Origin: Geothrix terrae
Lineage (GTDB): Bacteria > Acidobacteriota > Holophagae > Holophagales > Holophagaceae
Assembly: GCF_022808775.1 (NCBI RefSeq)
Contig: NZ_JAKZLA010000001.1
Coordinates: 496,001-560,000, forward strand
Direction of reading: 5' to 3'
Length of the DNA: 64,000 nt
Position 1 is the first letter of the stretch; every line of letters starts with the position of its first letter. Of the stretch, positions 1 through 9,064 are shown piece by piece. A model generated the notes under the pieces. That model saw nothing but the letters and a program-made list of their open reading frames with translations. It did no database searches and was not told the origin of the DNA. The position numbers were made by a program, and so were the translations under genes.

Positions 1-3000
1 CGCGCTTCGCCATGATCCACCGGCGGTTCAGCACCAACACCCGGACGTCCTGGGACAAGGCCCAGCCCTTCCGCCTCATCGCCCACAACGGCGAGATCAA
101 CACCATCGCGGGCAACCGGTCCCGGGCCATCTCGCGCGAGATGTCCATCGGCCTCAAGGCCGACCAGCTCGTGACCCACGGCTCCATCAGCGATTCCGGC
201 AGCCTCAACGAGATCGCCGAGGCCCTGCACTACCGCAGCAGCATCCCGCACATGGAGGACATCCTCGCGATCATGATGCCTCCCGCCGAGGGGCAGAGCG
301 CCTTCTACACCTTCTGGAGCCGCGCCATGGAGCCCTGGGACGGCCCGGCCTTCCTGGTCTTCTCCGACGGGAGCAGCGTGGGGGCGCGGTTGGACCGCAA
401 CGGCTTCCGCCCGGCCCGGTGGGCCATGACCGATGACCGCTTCTACCTGGCCTCCGAGGCCGGCTCCTTCCCCGTGGACGAGGCCGCCATCCGCCGCAAG
501 GGCATCCTCTACGCGGGCACCGGCGTGTCTCTCGACCTGGCCAGCGGCAGAGTCCACTTCCGCGACCCGGGCCGCTCCCGCGAGCACCGGGACGCCACCT
601 TCGACGCCCGCACCCGGCCCATCGGATCGCTCCCGGGGACCGATGCGGCCGGCCCTGTCAGCGCCTTCAAGAAGACCCTCTTCACCTGTTCCCGCGAGGA
701 ACTGGAGAAGATCCTGTACCCCATGGCCGTCACCGGCAAGGAGGCCATCGGCTCCATGGGTGACACCGCCCGGCCCAACGTCTTCTCCTCCGAGCCCCGT
801 CCCTTCTTCGACTACTTCTATCAGCACTTCGCGCAGGTCACGAACCCGCCCTTGGACTACATCCGGGAGGGCAATATCACCGACCTCCGGGTGTTCCTCG
901 GCCGGGCGCCGAACATCTTCTTCCCCAAGGACCTGGTGCCCCTGAACGAGGCGCTGGAGCTGCCACGGCCCATCCTCGACCTGGGGCAGATGCGCTTCCT
1001 GGAGCGGATGCAGAGCCTGCGACCCTCGGAATCCCACATCATCCCCCGCACCTTCCCCATGGTCTTCCGGAGGGAGGACGGCGTGGCCGGCTTCCATGCG
1101 GCCGTCGAGCAGCTGGCCGCGGACGTGCGGAAGGCCGTCGAGCAGGGCACCAGCGTCATCATCCTCAGCGACCGGGAAGCCAGCGTCGAGCGGCCGCCCA
1201 TCCCGGGCCTCATCGCCCTGCGGGCCGTCGTGCACACCCTCAACGAATCGGGACTGCGCCTCAACGCCTCCATCGTCATGCACACCGGCGAGGCCCGCAC
1301 CTCCCACCATCTGGCGGCCCTCATCAGTTTCGGCGCCTCGGCGGTCTGCCCGTACCTGGCCCTGGAGATCGCCCGCCAGGACCAGCACCCCAGCTTCGGG
1401 AGCCTGACGCCGGACCAGCGCGAGAAGCATTTCGTCGGAGCCCTGGAATCGGGCCTCCTGAAGATCATGGCCAAGAGCGGGATCTCGGTGGTGCAGAGCT
1501 ACATGAGCGCCAAGCTCTTCACCGCCATCGGTCTGGGGCCCGAGCTGATGGAGACCTTCTTCCCGGGCCACGCGAGCCCGCTGGGCGGCATCGGCTATGA
1601 AGAGCTGGCCGGCGACGTGCTTCGGAAGACCAGCCTGGCGGCCCAGGCCGGCTTCATGGACCGCCTGCTCCACACCCACCAGTTCCGTGAATCGCCCCGG
1701 CCCAGTGAAGGCGAGCACCACGGCATGACCTCTGCGCGGGCCCGGCTACTCCACCGCCTGGTGAAACTGGAACCGGGCTCGGAGGAAGCGAGGGCCTTGT
1801 ACCAGGAATACCTGGCCTCGCTGAAGGACGACGAGCCCATCAACCCGCGCCACCTGCTGGCCTTCCGGACCGCCGCGACGCCCCTGCCCATGGAGGCCGT
1901 GGAGGACGTGTCGGCCATCCTGCACCGCTTCGGCGCCGGCGCCATGTCCTTCGGGGCCGTCAGCGCGGAGAGCCAGCGCGACCTGATCCTGGCCATGGAG
2001 GCCGTGGGCGGCCGCAGCAACAGCGGCGAAGGCGGCGAGAACCCCTTCTACTGGACGGACGGTATCACCGCCTCCACCAAGCAGGTGGCCTCGGCCCGCT
2101 TCGGCGTCACGGCGGAGTACCTCATCTCCGGGGAGGAGATCCAGATCAAGGTGGCCCAGGGCGCCAAGCCCGGCGAGGGCGGCCAGCTCATGCGCGTGAA
2201 GGTGGACGCCACCATCGCGAAGGCGCGGTTCTCCCTGCCGGACGTGGACCTGATCTCCCCGCCGCCTCTCCACGACATCTACAGCATCGAGGATCTCAAG
2301 GAGCTCATCCATGAGCTGCGGCAGGTCCACCCCGGCGCGAAGATCAGCGTGAAGCTGGTGTCCGGCACGGGCATCGGCACCATCGCCGTGGGCGTCGCCA
2401 AGGCCGGGGCGGACATCATCTACATCGCCGGCGGCGACGGCGGCACGGGCGCCGCCACGCTGGGCTCCATGAAGCATGCGGGCCTCCCCTGGGAGTTCGG
2501 TCTCATCGAAGCCCACCAGGCCCTGCGGGAGAACCAGCTCCGAGGCCAGGTGGAGCTGCGCGTGGATGGCGGCCTCCTCACGGGCAAGGACCTGGTGACC
2601 GCGGCCATCCTGGGCGCCGAGGGATTCGAGTTCGGCAAGCTCCTGCTCGTGGCCGAGGGCTGCATGATGGCCCGCATCTGCGAGAAGAACACCTGCCCCG
2701 CGGGCATCGCCACCCACGATCCGAAGTTCAAGGCCCGCTACACGGGAAGCCCCGAGGCGGTCCAGCGCATGCTCGTCCACCTGGCGGAGGATGCGCGCCG
2801 CCACCTCGCCTCCCTGGGCATCAGCTCCCTTTCCGAGCTGCAGGACCGTGTGGAGCTGTTCCAGGTGTCCCCCGAGCACGCGACCTTCGTCAGGGATCGA
2901 AAGCTGGACCTGTCGGGCTTCCTGGAGCCCCGCCCCGCGACGAACGGAGCCTCGCCGATCCCCTTCAACCAGGAGGGGGTCGCCCCGCTGAACCAGCAGA

Positions 3001-3785
3001 TCTTGGCGGATGCGGAGGCCTTCCTCGCAGGAGGGGGGGGCCATCACCACAGCTACGCCATCACCACCGGCGATCGGGGCATCCTGGCCACCCTGGCCGG
3101 AGCCATCGCCCGCCAGGTGCGTGAGCGGCGCCGGCGGGGCGAGGATCCCACGGTTCCCGGCCAGCTGCGGCTCGACTTCATCGGCAGCGCGGGCCAGGGG
3201 TTCGGCGCCTTCCTCACCGAGGGGCTCGACGTCCGCCTGCAGGGCGAGGCCAACGACTCCGTCTGCAAGTCCATGTCCGGCGGCCGGGTCATCCTCGTGC
3301 CTCATCCGGAAGCCTCCTATACCCCCGAGACGAACGCCATCGTGGGCAACGGCGCCCTGTACGGCGCCACGGGCGGAACGCTGCTGGTGCTCGGCCTGGC
3401 CGGCGACCGTTTCGCAGTCCGCAACAGCGGCGCCTCGGCCGTGGTCGAAGGCGCGGGCCACCACGCCTGCGAGTACATGACCCGCGGAGCCGTGGCCATC
3501 CTCGGCCCCGTCCTCACCAACGCCGGTGCCGGCATGACCGGCGGCTGCCTGTTCCTTCGGCGGGAGCGCGGCGACCAGGTGAACCGCGACTACCTCGCCC
3601 CGATCTCCTGGCGGCCCGAAGAGGGGGCCCTCTTCCGCGACCTCCTCGAGGCCCACGCCGCTGGAACCGGGAGCCGCACCGCCACGGCCCTGCTGGAAGA
3701 CTGGCCCGCAGCCCTCGCCGCCTTCGCACCCTTCGTGCCCGTGGCTGTGGCGAAGGTCGCCAGTCCCCAGGCCCAGGTTCTCTAG
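1..3785 (+). CDS. gltB: Glutamate synthase (GOGAT) large subunit, 5'-truncated by window edge
   Basis: Makes glutamate from glutamine and 2-oxoglutarate in nitrogen assimilation. The reading frame is open back to base 3, and the ATG at 12 is internal: residues around it (RRFSTNT, AHNGEINTI) belong to the glutamine amidotransferase domain, which normally begins with the catalytic Cys about 200 residues earlier. About 1,260 residues are present against roughly 1,500 in the family. Seen in order: rest of the class II amidotransferase, central linker domain, FMN-binding synthase domain with GGDGGTGAA, a C-x5-C-x4-C cluster (GCMMARICEKNTCPAG) expected to bind the [3Fe-4S] centre, and the Gly-rich GXGXG C-terminal domain. 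The small subunit gltD is not in the window. Confidence 0.96.
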   Translation, partial: RFAMIHRRFSTNTRTSWDKAQPFRLIAHNGEINTIAGNRSRAISREMSIGLKADQLVTHGSISDSGSLNEIAEALHYRSSIPHMEDILAIMMPPAEGQSAFYTFWSRAMEPWDGPAFLVFSDGSSVGARLDRNGFRPARWAMTDDRFYLASEAGSFPVDEAAIRRKGILYAGTGVSLDLASGRVHFRDPGRSREHRDATFDARTRPIGSLPGTDAAGPVSAFKKTLFTCSREELEKILYPMAVTGKEAIGSMGDTARPNVFSSEPRPFFDYFYQHFAQVTNPPLDYIREGNITDLRVFLGRAPNIFFPKDLVPLNEALELPRPILDLGQMRFLERMQSLRPSESHIIPRTFPMVFRREDGVAGFHAAVEQLAADVRKAVEQGTSVIILSDREASVERPPIPGLIALRAVVHTLNESGLRLNASIVMHTGEARTSHHLAALISFGASAVCPYLALEIARQDQHPSFGSLTPDQREKHFVGALESGLLKIMAKSGISVVQSYMSAKLFTAIGLGPELMETFFPGHASPLGGIGYEELAGDVLRKTSLAAQAGFMDRLLHTHQFRESPRPSEGEHHGMTSARARLLHRLVKLEPGSEEARALYQEYLASLKDDEPINPRHLLAFRTAATPLPMEAVEDVSAILHRFGAGAMSFGAVSAESQRDLILAMEAVGGRSNSGEGGENPFYWTDGITASTKQVASARFGVTAEYLISGEEIQIKVAQGAKPGEGGQLMRVKVDATIAKARFSLPDVDLISPPPLHDIYSIEDLKELIHELRQVHPGAKISVKLVSGTGIGTIAVGVAKAGADIIYIAGGDGGTGAATLGSMKHAGLPWEFGLIEAHQALRENQLRGQVELRVDGGLLTGKDLVTAAILGAEGFEFGKLLLVAEGCMMARICEKNTCPAGIATHDPKFKARYTGSPEAVQRMLVHLAEDARRHLASLGISSLSELQDRVELFQVSPEHATFVRDRKLDLSGFLEPRPATNGASPIPFNQEGVAPLNQQILADAEAFLAGGGGHHHSYAITTGDRGILATLAGAIARQVRERRRRGEDPTVPGQLRLDFIGSAGQGFGAFLTEGLDVRLQGEANDSVCKSMSGGRVILVPHPEASYTPETNAIVGNGALYGATGGTLLVLGLAGDRFAVRNSGASAVVEGAGHHACEYMTRGAVAILGPVLTNAGAGMTGGCLFLRRERGDQVNRDYLAPISWRPEEGALFRDLLEAHAAGTGSRTATALLEDWPAALAAFAPFVPVAVAKVASPQAQVL

Positions 3786-3800
3786 AGAGCCGCCTTGGAA

Positions 3801-3817
3801 CGGAGGTTCCCCCTCCG
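3801..3817. terminator. Short hairpin between convergent gltB and radical SAM gene
   Basis: CGGAGG-TTCCC-CCTCCG forms a 6-bp GC stem in the 38-bp gap between two convergent genes. It has no T-run on either side, so terminator function is only plausible. Confidence 0.35.
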
Positions 3818-3823
3818 CCCGCC

Positions 3824-4711
3824 CTACCCCACCCGGTCGAACAGGCCGGGCTGGCGGATGGGTGGCGGTGGAGGCGGCGCAGGCTTCACGGGCCGCTCGC
3901 GAACGCGCCGCCGCGCCGGAAACGCGGCCCGGAAGGCCTCCCGGATGCCTTCCGCATAGGCGGGATCCAACACCTTCAGCCAGCCATGGTCCGCCAGCAC
4001 CTTGTAGAAAGGATCCTGCTTCAGGAGCCGGAGGCCGCCGACCCAGGCGCCGGAAGCTCCGCTGGCCTTGGCCCGCCGGGCGAAGGCCTGGGCGTCATGC
4101 ACAGCCATGAGGGGGGCCACGGCCACGGTCACCCCGATACCCGCGGCGGCCAGGCGCTCGACGGCGGCCCACCGGCTGGGGATGGCGGGAGCGTGGGGTT
4201 CCACCGCCTGTCGCACGGTGTCGTCATCCGTGGGAATGGACAGGCCCACGGTCAGCCGATCGCCAAAGGCCCGCAGCAGGTCGAGATCCTGGAGCACCAG
4301 GGGCGACCGGGTGTGGACGATCACGTCGGTGGTGGGGCAGAGCAGCAGCACCTCCAGGCAGCGGCGACTGAGGCGGTACTGCCGTTCCAGCGGCTGATAG
4401 GGATCCGTGGCCGAGGCCATGAAGACCCGCTCGCCATGCAGCCGGTGCCGCTGGGACCAGAGCAGCTCCGGCGCGTTCAGCTTGGGCGTCACCCAGTTGC
4501 CCCAGTCCTCGGGCCGGTGAAGGGCGTTGGGGTATTCGCGGACATAGCAGTAGCGGCACCCGTGGCTGCAGCCGCGGTAGGGGCTGAGGGCGAACCCGAA
4601 ACCGTAGCGCTCGTCCTTCTGGGGTCGCAGGATGGACCGCGCTTCTTCAGGCTCCACCAGCAGGCCCTGGAAGAGGGAGGGCGATTCCGAAGGCAGCGGC
4701 AGCGGCGTCAT
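3824..4711 (-). CDS. SPL-like radical SAM protein
   Basis: A 295-residue radical SAM enzyme of the spore-photoproduct-lyase-like / Rv2578c-like group. The cluster motif C-x3-C-x2-C (CSHGCRYC) lies near residue 50 and is followed by YVREYPNALHRPEDWG, typical of this group. A TIM-barrel core follows (VFMASATDPYQPLE, TVGLSIPTDDD). The C-terminus is basic and proline-rich. The substrate is unknown; members are often called DNA repair proteins without proof. It starts 30 bases downstream of the DUF421 gene stop and is probably the last gene of the minus-strand run. The Shine-Dalgarno is weak, so the start is moderately sure. Confidence 0.85.
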   Translation of the reverse strand: MTPLPLPSESPSLFQGLLVEPEEARSILRPQKDERYGFGFALSPYRGCSHGCRYCYVREYPNALHRPEDWGNWVTPKLNAPELLWSQRHRLHGERVFMASATDPYQPLERQYRLSRRCLEVLLLCPTTDVIVHTRSPLVLQDLDLLRAFGDRLTVGLSIPTDDDTVRQAVEPHAPAIPSRWAAVERLAAAGIGVTVAVAPLMAVHDAQAFARRAKASGASGAWVGGLRLLKQDPFYKVLADHGWLKVLDPAYAEGIREAFRAAFPARRRVRERPVKPAPPPPPPIRQPGLFDRVG

Positions 4712-4741
4712 GCCTTCAGTTTTCGCTTTTTATTCGTCGAG

Positions 4742-5263
4742 TCAAGGGGTGGCTGGCGGTTTGGGGATCACATTGATGCGGCCGTTGGTCTCGAGGATGG
4801 CCACTCGCACGTCCGCGAGATCCGCCACGCCCGCCTGCCGGACCGCCGCCATGAGCTCATGGTGGGTGATCCGCTCGGCGGCGAGCATGGCCTCGTCCGG
4901 GACGCCATGATGCACGAGGATCTGGGGCCTCCCTTCCAGAAAGGTCTCCGCCCGCTTGCTGCGCCATGTGAACCATGCCATCAGGGCGTTCAGCACCAGG
5001 AGGGTGCCCACCAGGATGAAGCCCGCCGACACCGTGTTGTCGCCGGCGTTCATGCTGTTCTGGACGGCGTTGCTCAGGACCAGCAGCATCACGAAGTCGA
5101 AGGGGGCCAGCTGGCCCACCTGGCGCTTGCCCGTGAGGCGCAGCATCACCATCAAGAACCCGTAGACCAGCAGGGCCCGGAGGACGAATTCCCACCAAGG
5201 CTGCGCGAGGCGCCACATGGAAGAGCCCACAGGCAGGGCGTCGATGAGCGCGGCGACGGGCAT
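4742..5263 (-). CDS. DUF421 (YetF-like) membrane protein
   Basis: A 173-residue inner-membrane protein. Two to three hydrophobic helices in the first half contain the family pattern LTGKRQVGQLAPFDFV, and a soluble C-terminal DUF421 domain follows (GRPQILVHHG, ending GRINVIPK). The family is known as YetF/YdfS-like and has no firmly assigned biochemical role. The start at 5263 is preferred over an upstream in-frame start at 5302 because GGGAGGGCCC sits directly before it and the upstream stretch is not conserved-looking. It is followed closely by the radical SAM gene. Confidence 0.85.
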   Translation of the reverse strand: MPVAALIDALPVGSSMWRLAQPWWEFVLRALLVYGFLMVMLRLTGKRQVGQLAPFDFVMLLVLSNAVQNSMNAGDNTVSAGFILVGTLLVLNALMAWFTWRSKRAETFLEGRPQILVHHGVPDEAMLAAERITHHELMAAVRQAGVADLADVRVAILETNGRINVIPKPPATP

Positions 5264-5281
5264 GGGCCCTCCCACACGAAG

Positions 5282-5307
5282 GGGCGGTGCCGGCCGCGGC
5301 ACCGCCC
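5282..5307. terminator. Perfect 10-bp hairpin between DUF2914 and DUF421 genes
   Basis: GGGCGGTGCC and GGCACCGCCC form a perfect stem with a 6-base loop in the 74-bp gap between two minus-strand genes. There is no T-run after it on the minus strand. It could attenuate or terminate transcription, or stabilise the upstream message. Confidence 0.45.
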
Positions 5308-5337
5308 TCGTCGGACATCAGGATCGAGGCTGGCTTC

Positions 5338-5772
5338 CTACTGGATCTCGACGGAGAAATCCGCCTTGCCCAGTTCCGCCCCGTCCGCGCCCAGCACCTT
5401 CACCGTCCAATCGCCCGCATCGCCGGCCCGGAACGTGCGATAGGCGTTGGTGCGATAGGGCGAGCGGGGCACCTTCAGCTCCTGCTTCGAGGTGCGCTCG
5501 CCCTTGCTGAACACCACCGTGACCGTGCTGTCGGCGGCGCCGGCGACCTTCGTCCAGGCATAGATCTTCGTGCCGGCGGGCACCTTGAACGAGGTGGACT
5601 CGCCCTGGATCTCCATCTTCTCCACGCCGGTGCCGACCTTGACTTCGGCGCTGGCCTTGGTTTCCGCCTTGGCCTCCGCCATCGCCGCGGGCTTGGGTTC
5701 AGCCTTGGGCGCCGGCGCCTGGGCGAAGAGGGCCGCAGAGGCAAGGATGGGAAGGAACAGGTTCTTGCGCAT
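5338..5772 (-). CDS. DUF2914 domain protein, exported
   Basis: A 144-residue protein with an N-terminal signal peptide (MRKNLFLPILASAALFAQA), an Ala/Lys/Glu-rich linker of about 35 residues, then a DUF2914 domain from about residue 55 to the end (PAGTKIYAWTKVAG, PRSPYRTNAYRTFRAGDAGD). DUF2914 is a small beta-rich domain of unknown role in secreted or membrane proteins. AGGAG stands 7 bases before the ATG, so the start is well supported even though the frame stays open upstream into the next gene. It lies downstream of the DUF481 gene in the same direction. Confidence 0.87.
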   Translation of the reverse strand: MRKNLFLPILASAALFAQAPAPKAEPKPAAMAEAKAETKASAEVKVGTGVEKMEIQGESTSFKVPAGTKIYAWTKVAGAADSTVTVVFSKGERTSKQELKVPRSPYRTNAYRTFRAGDAGDWTVKVLGADGAELGKADFSVEIQ

Positions 5773-5831
5773 GGGAGACTCCTGAAAAGGTGGCCCCATT
5801 CTGCGCCTGCCGGCGCCGGGTGTCACCAGGA

Positions 5832-6695
5832 TCAGAAGCTGATCACCAGGGAGGTGGTGAACACGGTGTCGGTCTTCTTCAACTGGAAGGGCACCTGGCC
5901 CAGGATCACGGGGGGCGTGGCGACGGGCGTCTGCACGACGTCCACTCCTACGGAAGCGGGCTTGTTCTTGTAGGTCACGTCGTAGCCGACCTTCAGGGCC
6001 AGCCGCGAGGACAGGTTCGTGGTGAAGCCGTTCCGCCATACCGCCAGGTAGTTCTGGGTGTCCTTGAAGCTGTCGGAGAGGTTCAACTCCGAGGTGAAGG
6101 CGGAGGTGGCGAAGATCTTCTTTTCGAATTTGGCGCCCAGCCGGAAGGTGGCGAACCCGTCCTCCGTGCCCACGGGCCGGAACACCGGCGTCTCCTTGGT
6201 ATAGCCCACGCCGGCATCCGTGAAGAACTTGGTGCGATCCTCCTTGATCCACCAGTACCCCAGGCCCGCCAGCCCCATGTAGCGTGCTTCCAGTCCCGCG
6301 GGGAGGTTGCGCTCCCATCCGGCGGCACCGAACCACAGGAGGCGCTCGGTGATGTTGTGGTCGTAGCGGAGGTTCGCGTAGTAGGTCTCCGTGCTGGTCT
6401 TGGTGGTGCGGGTCTCCTGGACCGTGGCCGTGGCCAAGCTCGATCCCAGGGCGCTGCGGTCGATGGTGGTGGTGGCCACCCGCACGCCCCCCACGTTGAA
6501 GGCGAAGGTCGCATCAACCCAGGTGTATTTGAACTCGTTGGTGAAGCCCAGGCTCTGGCTGGAGGCGTTCCCGCCCACGGCCACGTAGCTCAGGGCCGCC
6601 TTGTCCGACCAGGGCCGCTTGGGAGCTGCCGCCTCCTGGGCGGCCAGTGACAGTAGGGCCAGCGGAATGGCCAACAGGAAAAGGCCCGTCTTCAT
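5832..6695 (-). CDS. DUF481 outer-membrane barrel protein
   Basis: A 287-residue exported protein: signal peptide (MKTGLFLLAIPLALLSLAAQ) followed by alternating beta strands and a terminal phenylalanine (SLVISF), the usual signature of an outer-membrane barrel. The opening WSDKAALSYVAVGGNASSQS is the typical DUF481 entry (salt-stress-induced outer-membrane protein family, YdiY-like). The start at 6695 is chosen because CAGGAG precedes it at good spacing and the signal peptide begins there; an in-frame start 9 codons upstream is less likely. It is 54 bases after hemG and probably in the same transcript. Confidence 0.85.
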   Translation of the reverse strand: MKTGLFLLAIPLALLSLAAQEAAAPKRPWSDKAALSYVAVGGNASSQSLGFTNEFKYTWVDATFAFNVGGVRVATTTIDRSALGSSLATATVQETRTTKTSTETYYANLRYDHNITERLLWFGAAGWERNLPAGLEARYMGLAGLGYWWIKEDRTKFFTDAGVGYTKETPVFRPVGTEDGFATFRLGAKFEKKIFATSAFTSELNLSDSFKDTQNYLAVWRNGFTTNLSSRLALKVGYDVTYKNKPASVGVDVVQTPVATPPVILGQVPFQLKKTDTVFTTSLVISF

Positions 6696-6749
6696 GGCCG
6701 GCTCCTGGAAATTCCCGGCCATGCTAGCAGCCTCGTGTCGAAAGCAGTC

Positions 6750-8009
6750 TCAGGAGACCCAGGTCTCCAGACCTTCCAGGATGTCCCGCACCCCCGGCCC
6801 GAAGCGGGCGTTGCTCAGCCAGTCCACGCCAGCGGGCAGGCCTTCCAGGGCGGTCTTCACCCGGGCGCGGTGGCCCAGCTCGGGGCGTGGGATGGCCCGC
6901 TCGGCGCGCTCGTGGCGCACGGCCGCAGGGTCGCTGAGGGCGGGGACCCAGTGCTTGAGGCGGGCGTACACGCCCTCCCAGGCCTCCAGGTCCGCCGGCT
7001 TGCCGAAGGCCCCGCCAATGAAGCTGCGGAGCTGCATGGCGCCCTCCGGCGCGCTCTGGGGATCCATCCAGGAGGGCACCAGGGAACCCAGGTAGCCCCG
7101 CCCTTCCGGGGGATGGATGAGGAAGCCGAAGCTGTCCTTCAGAGCGGGCAGCGGGGTGTGGCGGCTGTGCCAGAGGTCCACGGAGGTGTAAGGGATGGCC
7201 GCCAGGGCTTCGGCACTCTTCGGCGCCACGGGCCCGAGGAGGGTCGCCGCCTCGTAGGCGGGCAGCGCCAGCACCACGCGATCCGCCTCGCGCACCTCGC
7301 CCCCGCCGCTCACGCGCCAGCGGCCATCCGGCAGGGCCTCCAGGCGCTCGGCCCGCAGGCCCGCGCGCACGGCGCCGAGCTTCGAAGCCAGACGGATGGG
7401 CAGCTGCCCCATGCCGCCCTCAGGCACCACCATGTGGCTCACGCCGCCCTTGCGGATCCCGTTCACCAGGCTGCCCGTGGCTTCCCACTGACGCAGCTTG
7501 GGGATGGCGTCCACGGAGAGGACCTCCGCCGGGGCCGCCAGGACGCCAGCGATCATGGACGGCAGCAGCTCCGTGGCCACGCCCTTGCCCAGACGGCGCT
7601 CGATGAAGGCCGACAGGCCCTCCTCGGGCTCGGCCGGACGCACCGGCTGGAAGGGCTCCAGCATCATCCGGAGCTTGGCGCCGACAGACATCAGCGGCGA
7701 GGTCATCAGGCCCACGGGCGAAGCGGGAACGGGGATCAGGCGTCCGCCCTTCCCCACCCAGCGGGCGCCGGTCCCGGGTGACTTGAAGGGCAGCTCGATG
7801 GCGCTGAAGAGGCGGTCCACCGCGGTCCCCTTTTGCCAGAGCACGCCCTGGGGGCCCGTCTCGAAGTGGCCGCCTTCCCAGGGCAGGGTCTTCATCCAGC
7901 CGCCCACGGAGGCCGCGGCTTCCCACACTTCGACGGATTCGCCCTTCCGCTGCAGGTGCCAAGCCGCGGCCAGGCCCGTCACGCCGCCGCCGAGAATGAG
8001 GGTGCTCAT
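6750..8009 (-). CDS. hemG: Protoporphyrinogen oxidase, FAD-dependent (HemY type)
   Basis: Oxidises protoporphyrinogen IX (or coproporphyrinogen III) to the porphyrin in late haem synthesis. The 419 residues open with the dinucleotide-binding motif ILGGGVTGLAAAWHL and end with a second FAD contact region (GVDWLSNARFGPGVRDI). Size and layout fit the HemY/PPOX flavoprotein family, not the small HemG flavodoxin. Its ATG overlaps the hemH stop codon (ATGA), so the two are translationally coupled. Which of the two oxidase substrates it prefers cannot be told from sequence alone. Confidence 0.92.
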   Translation of the reverse strand: MSTLILGGGVTGLAAAWHLQRKGESVEVWEAAASVGGWMKTLPWEGGHFETGPQGVLWQKGTAVDRLFSAIELPFKSPGTGARWVGKGGRLIPVPASPVGLMTSPLMSVGAKLRMMLEPFQPVRPAEPEEGLSAFIERRLGKGVATELLPSMIAGVLAAPAEVLSVDAIPKLRQWEATGSLVNGIRKGGVSHMVVPEGGMGQLPIRLASKLGAVRAGLRAERLEALPDGRWRVSGGGEVREADRVVLALPAYEAATLLGPVAPKSAEALAAIPYTSVDLWHSRHTPLPALKDSFGFLIHPPEGRGYLGSLVPSWMDPQSAPEGAMQLRSFIGGAFGKPADLEAWEGVYARLKHWVPALSDPAAVRHERAERAIPRPELGHRARVKTALEGLPAGVDWLSNARFGPGVRDILEGLETWVS

Positions 8010-8953
8010 GGGAGGATCTCCAGGACACGCCGCGTCAGGCAGCGGATGTAGGCCGGGTCGGTGCCCGGCGTGGGCACGCGGCGGTAGGTGCGGATGCCCG
8101 CCTGGTCGGCCACGTGGCGGTATTCGATATCGAGCTCGTGCAGGGTCTCGATGTGCTCGCTCACGAAGCTCATGGGCACGACGATCACGTCCTTGCCGCC
8201 CATGGATTCCAGCACCGACTTCAGGGGCGGCTCCAGCCAACGCACAGGGCCCGTGCGGCTCTGATAGGCCTGGAGGTAGCCGCCGGGAACGGGTCCGATG
8301 CGCGCGATCAGGGCCTCGCGGGTGGCCGTGATCTCCTTCTCGTAGGGATCCCCGGCCTCGATCTGGCGCACGGGCAGGCTGTGGGCGCTGAAGATCACCG
8401 TGGCCTCGGGCAGGTCTTTCAGCGCCGCGCGCAGGGGCCGTTCCAGAGCGTCCAGGTAGTCGGGGTCCGTGGCGTAGTGCTCAATCCCCGGCAGGATCTC
8501 GATCCCCGCCTTCGCGGCCTCGACGACCAGTTCGCGCAGACTGGAACCCGTGGTGGCGCGGCAGTCGTGGGGATACAGGGTCACGGGCACCAGCTTGCGG
8601 ACGCCGTCGCGCTTCAGGGCCTTCAGCAGGCCCTCGGCCCGGGGGGCGGCATAGCGGAAGCACAGCTTCACCAGCTCGGGACGGCCGGCGGCGCGGAGGG
8701 CGGCCCGCAGCTCCGCGGCCTGGAGGGCGCTCTCCCGAAGCAGCGGTGAGCCGCCCCCGATCTGCCCGTAACGGACCTTCGCGCCGGGCGCCCGGAGTCG
8801 GGCGATGAGCCGCGACAAGGGGCCCTGGAGCCAGGCGGGCCCGGGCAGCCGGATCAGGTCCCGGTCGCCGAACAAGGCCGCGAGGAAGGGTTCAACCTGG
8901 TCCAGGTTCACTGGACCGCCGAGGTTCAGGAGCAGGATCGCCGTATCTCGCAT
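8006..8953 (-). CDS. hemH: Ferrochelatase
   Basis: Inserts ferrous iron into the porphyrin ring. The 315-residue protein starts with LLLNLGGP and contains FSAHSLPVRQIEAGDPY, holding the catalytic His, and a later acidic iron-binding stretch (SFVSEHIETLHELDIEY). The ATG at 8953 follows AAGGTGG; an alternative ATG 8 codons upstream (8977) has a poorer ribosome site. It is first gene of the hemH-hemG pair, and a divergent gene starts 111 bases away. Strictly it could be a coproporphyrin ferrochelatase, depending on which haem branch this organism uses. Confidence 0.93.
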   Translation of the reverse strand: MRDTAILLLNLGGPVNLDQVEPFLAALFGDRDLIRLPGPAWLQGPLSRLIARLRAPGAKVRYGQIGGGSPLLRESALQAAELRAALRAAGRPELVKLCFRYAAPRAEGLLKALKRDGVRKLVPVTLYPHDCRATTGSSLRELVVEAAKAGIEILPGIEHYATDPDYLDALERPLRAALKDLPEATVIFSAHSLPVRQIEAGDPYEKEITATREALIARIGPVPGGYLQAYQSRTGPVRWLEPPLKSVLESMGGKDVIVVPMSFVSEHIETLHELDIEYRHVADQAGIRTYRRVPTPGTDPAYIRCLTRRVLEILP

Positions 8954-9064
8954 CACCTTCCACCTTACGCGAGACATGGCGGAACTTTCGTCACGGAAAC
9001 CCGGACTCGGCATGACGCCGGAATGACCGACATCCCATAAACTGTCCTGACACTGGAGTCCGCC

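Noticed and set aside
12-14. ATG at base 12 as start of gltB
   Set aside because: Conserved amidotransferase sequence spans it and the frame is open to the window edge; the true start with the N-terminal Cys lies upstream.
1746-3656. 636-codon minus-strand frame opposite gltB
   Set aside because: Same artefact: low-complexity translation, no start signal, and the conserved gltB lies on the plus strand.
5773-6336. Upstream extension of the DUF2914 gene (frame open for another 188 codons)
   Set aside because: It overlaps the DUF481 gene in another frame, has no domain, and a good ribosome site plus signal peptide fix the start at 5772.
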